Shown one piece after another: positions 37,761 to 48,531 of a DNA stretch of 64,000 nucleotides (the first letter of the stretch is position 1; each line of letters starts with the position of its first letter). The notes under the pieces are model-generated. The model was not told the origin of the DNA and ran no database searches. It saw only the letters and a program-made list of their open reading frames with translations. A program made the position numbers and the translations under genes. The DNA comes from Mycobacterium sp. E2733. GTDB taxonomy: Bacteria > Actinomycetota > Actinomycetes > Mycobacteriales > Mycobacteriaceae. The DNA is taken from contig NZ_LZJZ01000012.1 of assembly GCF_001667585.1 (NCBI RefSeq), positions 1-64,000 on the forward strand, given 5' to 3'.

Positions 37761-39005
37761 ATGACGATGAACTCGACGGACAACGCCATCAAAATGAGAC
37801 ATCCCACGGAAGATGACCTGCCCGCGGTTTTCGCGAATCAGGCACGCACTTTCGGCGATCCCATTGACCAGCGCGATATCGAAGCGTGGAAACGCCGCGT
37901 CGACGTCGAAAACATGCTGGTGGCCGAGGACTTCTCCGACCCGCAACGGTCATTCCTGGTGGGGTCGTCCATCATCTACCCCACGCAGCTGACGGTGCCG
38001 GGTGACACCAGATTGCGCGCCGCGTGGTTGACGATGATCGCGGTCGCGTCAACGCATCAGGGCAAGGGGGTGTGGGGACAGCTCAGTGCCCAGGGGCTGG
38101 GGATCCTCATCGAACGCGGCTATCCGATTGTCTTCGGGGCGCCGACCCAGACCGCGATGTACGACGGCTTCGGCGCAGGCGTGGCGAGCTATCTTCGCAG
38201 TTACTCCATTGACCGCCGCTTCGCGAAGTTGCGAACCAAACCGGGCGAGATGCGGGCTCGCGAGATCGGCGCTGACGAAGCGAAAAGCCTTCTGCCAGAG
38301 ATCTACGACCGTTGGTGCGCCACAACGACGGGCGCGGTCGACCGCGACGACGCATGGTGGGCGGACTACTTGGAGGACCGGCCGACGCAGCGCGGAAACG
38401 GAACCGCGTTGAATTACACGATCCATCCGGACGGCTTCCTGACATACCGCGTCGTCGGTGACTCGAATCACGGGTACCGGCCCCCGTTGGGAACCGTGGT
38501 GGTCGAGGACTTCTGCCCCATCACGGACGAGGCTCACAGCCAGCTGCTGCAGACGTTGTTGGTCTTGGAGATGTTCAACACCGTCGAGATCGACGTGCCG
38601 GTCGACGACCCGCTGCCGCTCAAGCTCACCGACCCGCGGGCAGCGGAGACCACCGGTGTCAACGACTTCCTGTGGGCGCGGATCAACGATGTGCCTGAGG
38701 TGCTCGGCGCCCGCGCCTACGTCGCCGATATCGAGATCGCGCTGGAAGTCGACGACCCGCTGGGCCTGGCGGGCGGCCGGTTCCTGCTCCAGGCCCGCGA
38801 CGGCGTGGGGAAATGCACGCCGCATGACGGGCCCACCGACGTCAAGATCGGCCTGGCCGACTTGGCCACGATTTACATGGGCGCGCACAGCGCCTCCGAA
38901 CTCCTGCGAGCGGGCCGTATCGAAGAACTGCGGCCGGGTGCGATACACGACTTGGATGCCGCCTTCAGCACCGACCGGGCACCGTACTGCGGGACGCTGT
39001 TCTGA
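37761..39005 (+). CDS. eis: Eis-family GNAT N-acetyltransferase
   Basis: The 414-residue product has the tripartite Eis architecture: an N-terminal GNAT domain with the acetyl-CoA loop MIAVASTHQGKGVWGQLSAQ, a second GNAT-like domain with PTQTAMYDGFGAG (Tyr being the general acid of Eis), and a C-terminal sterol-carrier-like domain ending PYCGTLF, where the terminal carboxylate serves as base in Eis. Eis acetylates several amines of aminoglycosides and protein lysines. ATG codons at 37761 and 37767 are both possible. It is an Eis homologue; orthology to Rv2416c is not implied, because the location is different. Confidence 0.85.
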   Translation: MTMNSTDNAIKMRHPTEDDLPAVFANQARTFGDPIDQRDIEAWKRRVDVENMLVAEDFSDPQRSFLVGSSIIYPTQLTVPGDTRLRAAWLTMIAVASTHQGKGVWGQLSAQGLGILIERGYPIVFGAPTQTAMYDGFGAGVASYLRSYSIDRRFAKLRTKPGEMRAREIGADEAKSLLPEIYDRWCATTTGAVDRDDAWWADYLEDRPTQRGNGTALNYTIHPDGFLTYRVVGDSNHGYRPPLGTVVVEDFCPITDEAHSQLLQTLLVLEMFNTVEIDVPVDDPLPLKLTDPRAAETTGVNDFLWARINDVPEVLGARAYVADIEIALEVDDPLGLAGGRFLLQARDGVGKCTPHDGPTDVKIGLADLATIYMGAHSASELLRAGRIEELRPGAIHDLDAAFSTDRAPYCGTLF

Positions 39006-39164
39006 GCACGCTGCGCTGCAGGCCATTTCGTGATCGACAGCAACAGGTCAGTCCGGGCGGAGGCTGACCATCCCTCCTCCGTGTCTATGCTGGAGGGGAT
39101 TGCGAGATTTCACTCCGCGGCAAGACGCCTGTTATTCTCGCGTACGCGGTCTCGACCGTCGAAA

Positions 39165-39237
<73 letters not shown>

Positions 39238-39327
39238 CTCAGACATTACCGCAGGTAAAGCTCGTTTCGGGCATCCTTCCATCGGCGGCGAGCAACCTGA
39301 CCCGTCCCGACGATGATCAAGCCGCGG

Positions 39328-41151
39328 TCATCCGAGCTGGCGGTCTAAGTTGTAAGCGGCGCTAATCAAGGCTAGGTGCGTTAAGGCTTGCGGGAAGTTG
39401 CCGAGTTGCTCGCCTCTCGGCCCGATTTCCTCGGAGTACAGCCCGAGATGGTTGGCATAGGTGAGCATCTTCTCGAATGCCAAGCGCGCGTCATTGAGCC
39501 GGCCGGCTCGGGCGAGGGCTTCCACCCACCAGAAGGAGCACATCGAGAACGTGGCTTCCGTGCCGGCGAGCCCGTCCGGTGATGCTTGGACGTTGTAGCG
39601 GTAAACGAGGCTGTGGGAGATCAGCTCTGCGGTGATGGCGTCAAGCGTGCAGATCCAACGGGGATCCGTCGGCGCGATGAACTTGCACAACGGCATCAGT
39701 AGCAGCGACGCGTCAAGCACGTCACTGTCGTAGTGCTGGACAAATGCCCGTCGTGCGGTGTTCCAACCGCGGTCCATGATCTGGTAATAGATGCTGTCCC
39801 GCACTGCGCTCCAACGCGCGATGTCGGCTGGCAAGCCGCGCTGACGCGCGATTCGAATTGCCCGCTCGATCGCGACCCAGGTCATCAGCCGGGAGTACGT
39901 GTATTCCTTGCGACCGCCGCGAGATTCCCAGATCCCCTCATCGGGTCGGTCCCAATGATCTATCAGCCACTCGAGGCTGCGGGCGATCTGCATCCAGCCA
40001 TCGTGATAGATAAGTAGGCCATTCTTGTTGCAAAGGTAGAGAGCGTCCACCAGCTCGCCGTAGACATCCAGTTGCAGCTGGTTGGCCGCGGCGTTGCCGA
40101 TCCGCACCGGCGCTGAACCCATGTAGCCCTCAAGGTGTAGTAAGCACTCCTCGGGCAGTTCTTCGCGACCGTCGATGCCGTACATGATCCGCAGCGGGCC
40201 GGATTCACCTTCTGCCGCTTGACGAATCCGGGCTTGGAGCCACTCTAGGAATGCCCGGGCCTCATCCGTGAAACCGATTTTGAGCAGTGCGTAGAGCGTG
40301 AAGGCGGCGTCGCGCATCCACGTGCAGCGGTAGTCCCAATTGCGTTCACCGCCAAGCTGTTCCGGCAGGCTGGTGGTGGGAGCGGCGACAATTGCGCCGG
40401 TCGGCGCATAGGTGAGCAGTTTTAGTGTCAGTGCCGAGCGATGCACCATCTCGCGCCAGCGCCCACTATAGGTTGAGCGGCGCAGCCAGCCGCGCCAGAA
40501 TGCCACGGTGACATCGAGGTCAGCGGCGACGTCAGCATCGGAATAGTTCAACGGCTGCTGGCCGTGCTCAAGGCGGTCAAGCACGAATGTGACCGTCTGC
40601 CCAGCTTGAAGGACGATGCGGGCCTGTACATCGCGACCCTCGAAGATCTCTAGCGGGCAGTGCGCGGATAGGCCCAGCTCCAGCTTGTGGGACCGGAAGA
40701 GCGCGCCGTGCGGAGTTAATTCGACTTTGTGGCTTGCACGTCCGTAGTCGAAGCGCGGGGCAACGTCGACAACGAAGCGCATTCGGCCCCGGACGGCAAC
40801 TACGCGGCGGACCATGTGTTGACGATGCACCCCGCCGCTACGAGGTGGCGGCATGAAGTCTTGTACTTCCCCCACTCCGTCCGCCATTAGGAAGCGAGTG
40901 ATCAGGACATTGGTATCCGGCAGGTAGAGCTGTTTGGAACTCCAGCCGTCACAATCTGGCGAAATGCGGAAGAAGCCACCGCGATTGGCATCGAGGATGC
41001 CCGCGAAAACACTCGGCGAGTCGAACCGCGGACAGCAATATTAGTCGATGGTCCCGTCGGTGCCCACAAGCGCGACGGTATGCAGGTCGCCGATAAAACC
41101 GTGCTCGGTGATGGGCAGATACCGAGTATGACCAAGAGGGGCAGATGCCAT
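39328..41151 (-). pseudogene. GH15-family glucan/trehalose hydrolase gene interrupted by one stop codon
   Basis: Read from ATG 41151 (22 bases after the upstream gene), the frame gives [20 protein letters not shown] then [19 protein letters not shown] at 41043-41041, then YCCPRFDSPSVFAGILDANR and continues unbroken to 39328. The family has Trp at the stop position (DGTIDW-C-PRFDSPS). Downstream of the stop lie the catalytic (alpha/alpha)6 barrel with GGERNWDYRCTWMRDAAFTL, DEGIWESRGGRKEYTYSRLM (general acid Glu) and TEATFSMCSFWWVEALARAG. Total length of 607 codons is near normal for bacterial GH15 trehalase-like enzymes. A 519-residue product could start at ATG 40887 but would lack the N-terminal beta-sandwich edge, so the gene is likely inactive unless the stop is read through. 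Confidence 0.75.
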
Positions 41152-41172
41152 CAGCCATTGTCCTCGTCGGTC

Positions 41173-42186
41173 CTAGGCCACAAGCACAAGTTTTCCCCTC
41201 GCTGCCGCGCGATCGAGCATTTCGTGGGCTCGGCGCGCCTCGGCGAGTGGCAGGCGCTCGGCGACCACCGGATGAATCTTGTCGGCCCGCAGGAATTCGA
41301 GAAGCACGCCGAAGTCCTCCTCGAACCAGTCCTGATGGTGGATCCGGAGCTTCTGGACGCGGTAGGCAAGTACTCGCCGGTGCGGCGAAACCAGGCTCCA
41401 CAGTGCGACGACGGCGGTGCCCGTGTACCACTCAAAGACTGCCGGCCAGTTCTTGCGCCCGTCCGCAATCGTGTTTTGGCGGCCATAAATGACGAGCCGT
41501 CCGCCGGGACGCAGCGCGCGGAAAGAGCGAAGCGCCATCGCGCCACCGAAGGGATCCAGCGCGATGTCCACACCGTCATCAGTCAGGTGACGAAGGCGCA
41601 CCAGGAAGTCCTCGCTGCGGTAGTCGATCGGAACACCGCCGAGCCGCTCGACCGCGGCTCGGTCGCTGGCTGAAGCTGTCCCGTAAACCCGCAGTCCGGC
41701 CAGGACGGCCAGCTCGAGCACCGCGGTGCCAACCCTGCCGGCCGCGCCATGTACCAACACCGACTCGCCGTTTTTCGCCTGCGCAGCGCGATGAAGCATC
41801 TGGTAGGCGGTCATGTAGGTGAAGACCAGGCTCACGACCTCTGCGGGATCGAGCTCCTCGGGCACCACGACCGCGTACTGCTCCGGTACGCAGACTAGTT
41901 CTGCGTTTGCGCCCCACTGCGTGAGCACGCCGACACGGTCGCCTACTCGGAGCCTCGAACAGCCGGGTCCGAGCTGATCGATGACGCCGACGAGCTCGTA
42001 GCCGGGCGTGAACGGTGGTTTGGGACCACCCAGATACGTGCCGGCGCGCATCTGAGCATCGCTGAGTGACACACCGGAGGCCAGCACCCGGACGCGAACT
42101 TGCCCCTCAACCGGGTGGGGGTCATCGTCCTCCACGACGCTCACGACCTCTGGTCCACCGAAGTGCTCGATGAGAACACGCTTCAT
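41173..42186 (-). CDS. zinc-independent medium-chain dehydrogenase (quinone oxidoreductase-like)
   Basis: This 337-residue protein starts MKRVLIEHFGGPEVVSVVED. It has a GroES-like N-terminal domain without the zinc-binding Cys cluster (PPFTPGYELVGVIDQLGPGC), then a Rossmann domain with VLVHGAAGRVGTAVLELAVL for NADPH. It ends LDRAAARGKLVLVA, typical of the QOR/VAT-1 branch. Likely an NADPH-dependent enone or quinone reductase; substrate unknown. It lies between a P450 gene (81 bases upstream) and the broken GH15 gene on the same strand, so reduction of a P450-related metabolite is possible but unproven. Confidence 0.8.
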   Translation of the reverse strand: MKRVLIEHFGGPEVVSVVEDDDPHPVEGQVRVRVLASGVSLSDAQMRAGTYLGGPKPPFTPGYELVGVIDQLGPGCSRLRVGDRVGVLTQWGANAELVCVPEQYAVVVPEELDPAEVVSLVFTYMTAYQMLHRAAQAKNGESVLVHGAAGRVGTAVLELAVLAGLRVYGTASASDRAAVERLGGVPIDYRSEDFLVRLRHLTDDGVDIALDPFGGAMALRSFRALRPGGRLVIYGRQNTIADGRKNWPAVFEWYTGTAVVALWSLVSPHRRVLAYRVQKLRIHHQDWFEEDFGVLLEFLRADKIHPVVAERLPLAEARRAHEMLDRAAARGKLVLVA

Positions 42187-42267
42187 CCGGTCAACGTAAG
42201 AGGACAGGGGCCTACCTCCTAGTGGCTTGGGTCCTTAATAAAAGCGCCAAAGGTCACGGATGAAGCC

Positions 42268-44783
<2,516 letters not shown>

Positions 44784-46526
44784 ATGGGGTTCATCCAGCC
44801 GAATCTGCCCGTCGTCGACGTGGCCGAATGGAGCAAGCAGAGCCGCGCCGAGCGGATCGTGCCGATGGTGCGCCACATCGCCGAGAACGGGTTCGGCACC
44901 CCGCTGATGATGCATGTGATGTACGGCGTGAAGATCGCGCTGTACATCCTGGGCGGCTGGGTGTTCGGGTGGTGCACCACGGGCATCGGCAGCTTCACCG
45001 GCGTGGCCGCCTGGTGGTCGGAACCGATCGTGTTCGAAAAGGCCGTGCTGTACACGATGCTGTTCGAAGTCGTCGGCCTGGGATGCTGCTTCGGGCCACT
45101 GGCCGGCCGCTACTTCCCGCCGATGGGCTCCATCCTGTACTGGCTGCGGCCCGGCACCATCCGGTTGCCGCCGTGGCCCGATCGGGTGCCGCTGACCAAG
45201 GGCAGCGTCCGCAGCCCGTTCGACGCGGTGCTCTACGCCGCGCTGCTGGTGTTGCTCGCCGTCGCCCTGGTGTCCGACGGCACCGGCCCAATCCCCGCCC
45301 TGCACACCGAGATTGGCGTGTTGGCGCCCTGGCACACCGTGGCGATCCTGGCGGTCCTGGCCGTCGCCGGCCTGCGCGACAAGGTCATCTTCCTGGCCGC
45401 TCGCGGCGAGGTCTATGCGCCGCTAGCGCTCGTCTTTCTCTTCGCCGGGGCCGACTCCATCATCGGGGCCAAGGTGGTCTTCATGGTGATCTGGCTGGGG
45501 GCCGCCACCTCAAAACTCAACCGGCACTTCCCGTTCGTGATCTCGACGATGCTGGCCAACAACCCCTTCATCCCGTCCGGCCCGCTCAAGCGGTCGATGT
45601 TCAAGCGCTATCCGGACGACCTACGGCCCAGCGCATTGGCGGGTTTCATCGCCCACTTCGCCACCGCCGTGGAAGGCCTGGTGCCGCTGGCGCTGCTGTT
45701 CTCCCACGGTGGCTGGCCGACGGCCATCGCCGCGTTCGTGATGATCGTCTTCCACTTGAACATCCTGCTCGCGTTCCCGATGGGTGTGCCGCTGGAGTGG
45801 AACGTGTTCATGATCTTCGGGGTGCTGTCGCTGTTCGTCGCGCACGCCGGCCTCGGGTTGTCCGACCTGGCCAACCCGGTACCGGTGGCGATCCTGTTCG
45901 TGGTCATCGCCGGCGTCGTCGTCGTCGGAAACCTCTACCCGCGCAAGGTGTCCTTCCTGCCGGGCATGCGCTACTACGCGGGCAACTGGGACACCACGGT
46001 GTGGTGCGTCAAGCCGTCGGTCGACGAGAAGTTCCGTACCGGCTCCCGCGCGCTCGGGCCGATGCAACACCTGCAGCTCGAGCGCCTCTACGGCTCCAAA
46101 GAAGACACCCTCGTTCCCCTGCACCTGGCGATGGCGTTCCGCGGTATGAACACCCACGGTCGCGCGCTGTTCACCCTGGTGCACCGCGCGCTGGCGGGCT
46201 ACGACGAGGACGACTACAACCTGTGCGAAGGCGAGGTCCTGTGCTCGATGGTGCTCGGCTGGAACTTCGGCGACGGGCACATGCACAACGAATGCCTCAT
46301 CGAGGCGCTACAGCAGCGCTGCGATTTCCAGCCCGGAGACGTGCGGGTGGTGATTCTCGACGCGCAGCCCATCCACATCCAGCGGCAGGAATACCGGCTG
46401 GTCGACGCGGCCACCGGCGAATTCGAGCGCGGCTACGTCGACGTCGACGACATGGTCACGACGCAGCCCTGGGCCGACGACATTCCGGTGCACGTGCAGA
46501 GCGGCACGGGTGCCGGCATGGCGTGA
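44784..46526 (+). CDS. DUF3556 multi-span membrane protein
   Basis: The 580-residue product starts MGFIQPNLPVVDVAEWSKQS at ATG 44784, with GAAGGAG 5 bases upstream. Eight to ten hydrophobic spans occupy about residues 45-400, with loops such as RVPLTKGSVRSPFDAVLYAA and LNRHFPFVISTMLANNPFIP. A soluble C-terminal part of about 170 residues (EGEVLCSMVLGWNFGDGHMH) includes His/Asp clusters that could bind metal. The family, DUF3556, is actinobacterial and of unknown function; similarity in layout to HTTM/vitamin-K-carboxylase-like proteins is only an impression. It ends four bases before the convergent DUF3618 gene. Confidence 0.8.
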   Translation: MGFIQPNLPVVDVAEWSKQSRAERIVPMVRHIAENGFGTPLMMHVMYGVKIALYILGGWVFGWCTTGIGSFTGVAAWWSEPIVFEKAVLYTMLFEVVGLGCCFGPLAGRYFPPMGSILYWLRPGTIRLPPWPDRVPLTKGSVRSPFDAVLYAALLVLLAVALVSDGTGPIPALHTEIGVLAPWHTVAILAVLAVAGLRDKVIFLAARGEVYAPLALVFLFAGADSIIGAKVVFMVIWLGAATSKLNRHFPFVISTMLANNPFIPSGPLKRSMFKRYPDDLRPSALAGFIAHFATAVEGLVPLALLFSHGGWPTAIAAFVMIVFHLNILLAFPMGVPLEWNVFMIFGVLSLFVAHAGLGLSDLANPVPVAILFVVIAGVVVVGNLYPRKVSFLPGMRYYAGNWDTTVWCVKPSVDEKFRTGSRALGPMQHLQLERLYGSKEDTLVPLHLAMAFRGMNTHGRALFTLVHRALAGYDEDDYNLCEGEVLCSMVLGWNFGDGHMHNECLIEALQQRCDFQPGDVRVVILDAQPIHIQRQEYRLVDAATGEFERGYVDVDDMVTTQPWADDIPVHVQSGTGAGMA

Positions 46527-46530
46527 CGTG

Positions 46531-46758
46531 TCAGCGGTTGCGCACCCGGTGCACCACGACCACGACGACGAGGACACCGACGCCGGCCAGCGACACCGTC
46601 ACCGCGGGCTTCTTGACGAAATCCACCACCTTCGCCTTCAGGTCGTCGGCGAGGCGGCGCGGGTTGGCCCGCACGGCGAGCGTGTCGACGGTAGCCGCCA
46701 GCTGGTCGCGGGCGACGTCGATGTCCCGCTTGATCGCCTCGGGGTCCCGGTCCGCCAC
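46531..46758 (-). CDS. DUF3618 single-span membrane protein
   Basis: This 75-residue protein has a charged helical N-terminus (VADRDPEAIKRDIDVARDQL, then AATVDTLAVRANPRRLADDL) followed by a C-terminal anchor (VTVSLAGVGVLVVVVVVHRV). GTG 46758 has GGGAGGA 8 bases upstream. The DUF3618 pattern I-x2-DI-x-R-L-x2-TVD-L matches. It corresponds to Rv2520c by position next to bcp. The function is unknown; the amphipathic N-terminus suggests membrane-surface binding. Confidence 0.85.
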   Translation of the reverse strand: MADRDPEAIKRDIDVARDQLAATVDTLAVRANPRRLADDLKAKVVDFVKKPAVTVSLAGVGVLVVVVVVHRVRNR

Positions 46759-46855
46759 GTGTCTGTCCTCCCAGTCGGCCTGATGCACCTGACGCACTAC
46801 CCTAGATCAGCTGGTGATAACCCCAACGCTCCGGTGAACAGAAAGGGGCCCAGAA

Positions 46856-47332
46856 TTGGCCGAGATCACGCGGCTTGCGCCGGGCGACAAAGCGCCCGCG
46901 TTCAGCCTGCCCGACGCCGACGGCAACAAAGTGTCGCTGTCCGACTACAAGGGACGTCGCGTCATCGTGTACTTCTACCCCGCGGCCTCGACGCCCGGCT
47001 GCACCAAGCAGGCCTGGGGCTTCCGGGACAACCTGCACGAACTCAGCGACGCCGGCCTCGACGTCATCGGCATCTCCCCCGACAAGCCGGAGAAGCTGGC
47101 CAAGTTCCGCGACGCCGAGAAGTTGACGTTCCCGCTGCTGTCGGACCCCGACCGCAAGGTGTTGACGGCCTGGGGCGCCTACGGCGAGAAGCAGATGTAC
47201 GGCCGGACCGTGCAGGGCGTCATCCGCTCGACCTTCGTGGTGGACGAGAAAGGCAAGATCGCCGTCGCGCAGTACAACGTCAAGGCCGCACACACAACAT
47301 CATTCATCCAAAAACTGCTCAGCGCCTCGTAG
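46856..47332 (+). CDS. bcp: thiol peroxidase Bcp (peroxiredoxin Q) with replaced C-terminus
   Basis: From TTG 46856 (GAAAGGGG 8 bases upstream) the protein is 158 residues with the thioredoxin fold. The peroxidatic Cys lies in FYPAASTPGCTKQAWGF, with the Pro-x3-Thr-x2-Cys motif. It reduces H2O2 and organic peroxides using thioredoxin-like donors. Two oddities: the resolving Cys found five residues after the peroxidatic Cys in E. coli-type BCP is Trp here, leaving a single Cys in the protein, and the last 14 residues (AHTTSFIQKLLSAS) replace the family tail TGH-AKLRRDL-V, which instead lies 1.2 kb downstream. It corresponds to Rv2521. Confidence 0.9.
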   Translation: MAEITRLAPGDKAPAFSLPDADGNKVSLSDYKGRRVIVYFYPAASTPGCTKQAWGFRDNLHELSDAGLDVIGISPDKPEKLAKFRDAEKLTFPLLSDPDRKVLTAWGAYGEKQMYGRTVQGVIRSTFVVDEKGKIAVAQYNVKAAHTTSFIQKLLSAS

Positions 47333-47492
47333 TGGCGGCGGCTTCAACCGCGACATCACAATCGTTTCCTGGGGGCGATTCGCAGAGCAGGCGGAAAAGG
47401 ACCATCGGCCCTATGGACGGCCGAGATGTGGGGGCATTCTTGGTGCCAAGTCATTCGACACTGACTCTTGCAGCCATTCCTGAGGGGCGATC

Positions 47493-47819
47493 ATGGCAGA
47501 AGTTACCGAGAAGAAGACGGCGGCCGAACGAGCGTCGGAACTGACGGAACGGGTAGCGGGCCTGTCCGACGAAGTGCTCAAGTCGGTCGAATCCGGACAA
47601 CGGACCGCCATCGATGCCGTGCGCAAGTTCGTTGGCGCTGTCGATGAATCGTTGCCCGGGCACAGCGACGACCAGCCGTCGAGACGCAATACCATCATCG
47701 ACGCCGCCCTCGAGATGGCCGACAAGCTCGTCAAGACGCAGTACGAGTTCATCCGAAGCGTCGTCGGCAGCGCGAGCGAGACGTTGAAGAAGCAGATCGA
47801 CGACACGCCCGCCGAATAG
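47493..47819 (+). CDS. helical protein of 108 residues, unknown
   Basis: It starts MAEVTEKKTAAERASELTER at ATG 47493 with GAGGGG 5 bases upstream. The whole protein is predicted helical and charged (SDEVLKSVESGQRTAIDAVR, then IIDAALEMADKLVKTQYEFI and RSVVGSASETLKKQI), suggesting an amphipathic coiled coil like phasin-type or surface helical proteins. No signal peptide and no Cys. It lies inside the segment that splits bcp and precedes a lipocalin gene by 90 bases in the same direction; the two may form a unit. Confidence 0.7.
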   Translation: MAEVTEKKTAAERASELTERVAGLSDEVLKSVESGQRTAIDAVRKFVGAVDESLPGHSDDQPSRRNTIIDAALEMADKLVKTQYEFIRSVVGSASETLKKQIDDTPAE

Positions 47820-47909
47820 GTCGCGCTGTCTGCCGAGCAAGGTCGGCTTGGCGCCGGCTGCTGCCTTTCAACCGTGGTAGCCCCGTGCGCAACGAGGGAG
47901 GATGCCACG

Positions 47910-48425
47910 ATGAGTCAACAGTCCGATGTCACTTCCGTCGGATCTCTCGACCTCAGCCGTTACAGCGGCCTGTGGTATGAGATCGGCAGGCTCCCGCTCA
48001 GATGGGAGGACGCCGACGCCTCGGATATCACCGCGGAGTACACGCCCGAGGGCGACGGGAGCGTGCGTGTCGACAACCGGTGCATCGACAAGGCCGGCAG
48101 ACCGTCGCAGGCGATCGGTCGTGCAACCCGGGTGAACGGCCAGGCCGGTCGGTTGCAGGTGTCGTTCCTTCCTCAGTTTCTGCGGTGGATTCCCTTCACG
48201 AGAGGTGACTACTGGGTTCTGAAGATCGATGACGCCTACACGGTTGCCCTTGTCGGTACGCCCGACCGCAAATACCTGTGGCTTCTGGCCCGCGAACCCC
48301 ACATCGACCACGCCACGGAAGCGGCCAATCTCGCCGAAGCGACCCGGCAAGGATTCGATCTCGCAAAGTGGATCACACCAAGGCAGTCGGGTGGGCGCGT
48401 CACGGACGATCTGCTCAACGCCTGA
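47910..48425 (+). CDS. bacterial lipocalin (Blc-like), cytoplasmic form
   Basis: This 171-residue protein starts MSQQSDVTSVGSLDLSRYSG at ATG 47910 with GGGAGG 8 bases upstream. The lipocalin first motif is YSGLWYEIGRLPLRWED (G-x-W). Later strands FTRGDYWVLKIDDAYTVALV and RKYLWLLAREPHID match the second and third structurally conserved regions of Blc/apolipoprotein-D-like lipocalins. No lipoprotein signal is present, unlike E. coli Blc. It may bind fatty acids or lysophospholipids. It lies in the segment splitting bcp. Confidence 0.8.
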   Translation: MSQQSDVTSVGSLDLSRYSGLWYEIGRLPLRWEDADASDITAEYTPEGDGSVRVDNRCIDKAGRPSQAIGRATRVNGQAGRLQVSFLPQFLRWIPFTRGDYWVLKIDDAYTVALVGTPDRKYLWLLAREPHIDHATEAANLAEATRQGFDLAKWITPRQSGGRVTDDLLNA

Positions 48426-48489
48426 CTCGAAACCGACTCACCGCAACCACGCCCGGCCCTTCCCGTCCGGGCTGGTCGCCCAGCAGACC

Positions 48490-48531
48490 ACCGGCCACTT
48501 CGCCAAGCTGCGGCGCGACCTCGACGTCTAG
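48490..48531 (+). pseudogene. displaced 3' end of bcp
   Basis: ACC GGC CAC then TGHFAKLRRDLDV followed by TAG 48529-48531. This is the standard C-terminus of mycobacterial Bcp, in the same orientation as bcp and 1.16 kb past the present bcp stop. The seven residues before it (GLVAQQT) do not continue the bcp sequence in order. It overlaps the stop of the convergent P450 (CTAG). Confidence 0.7.
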
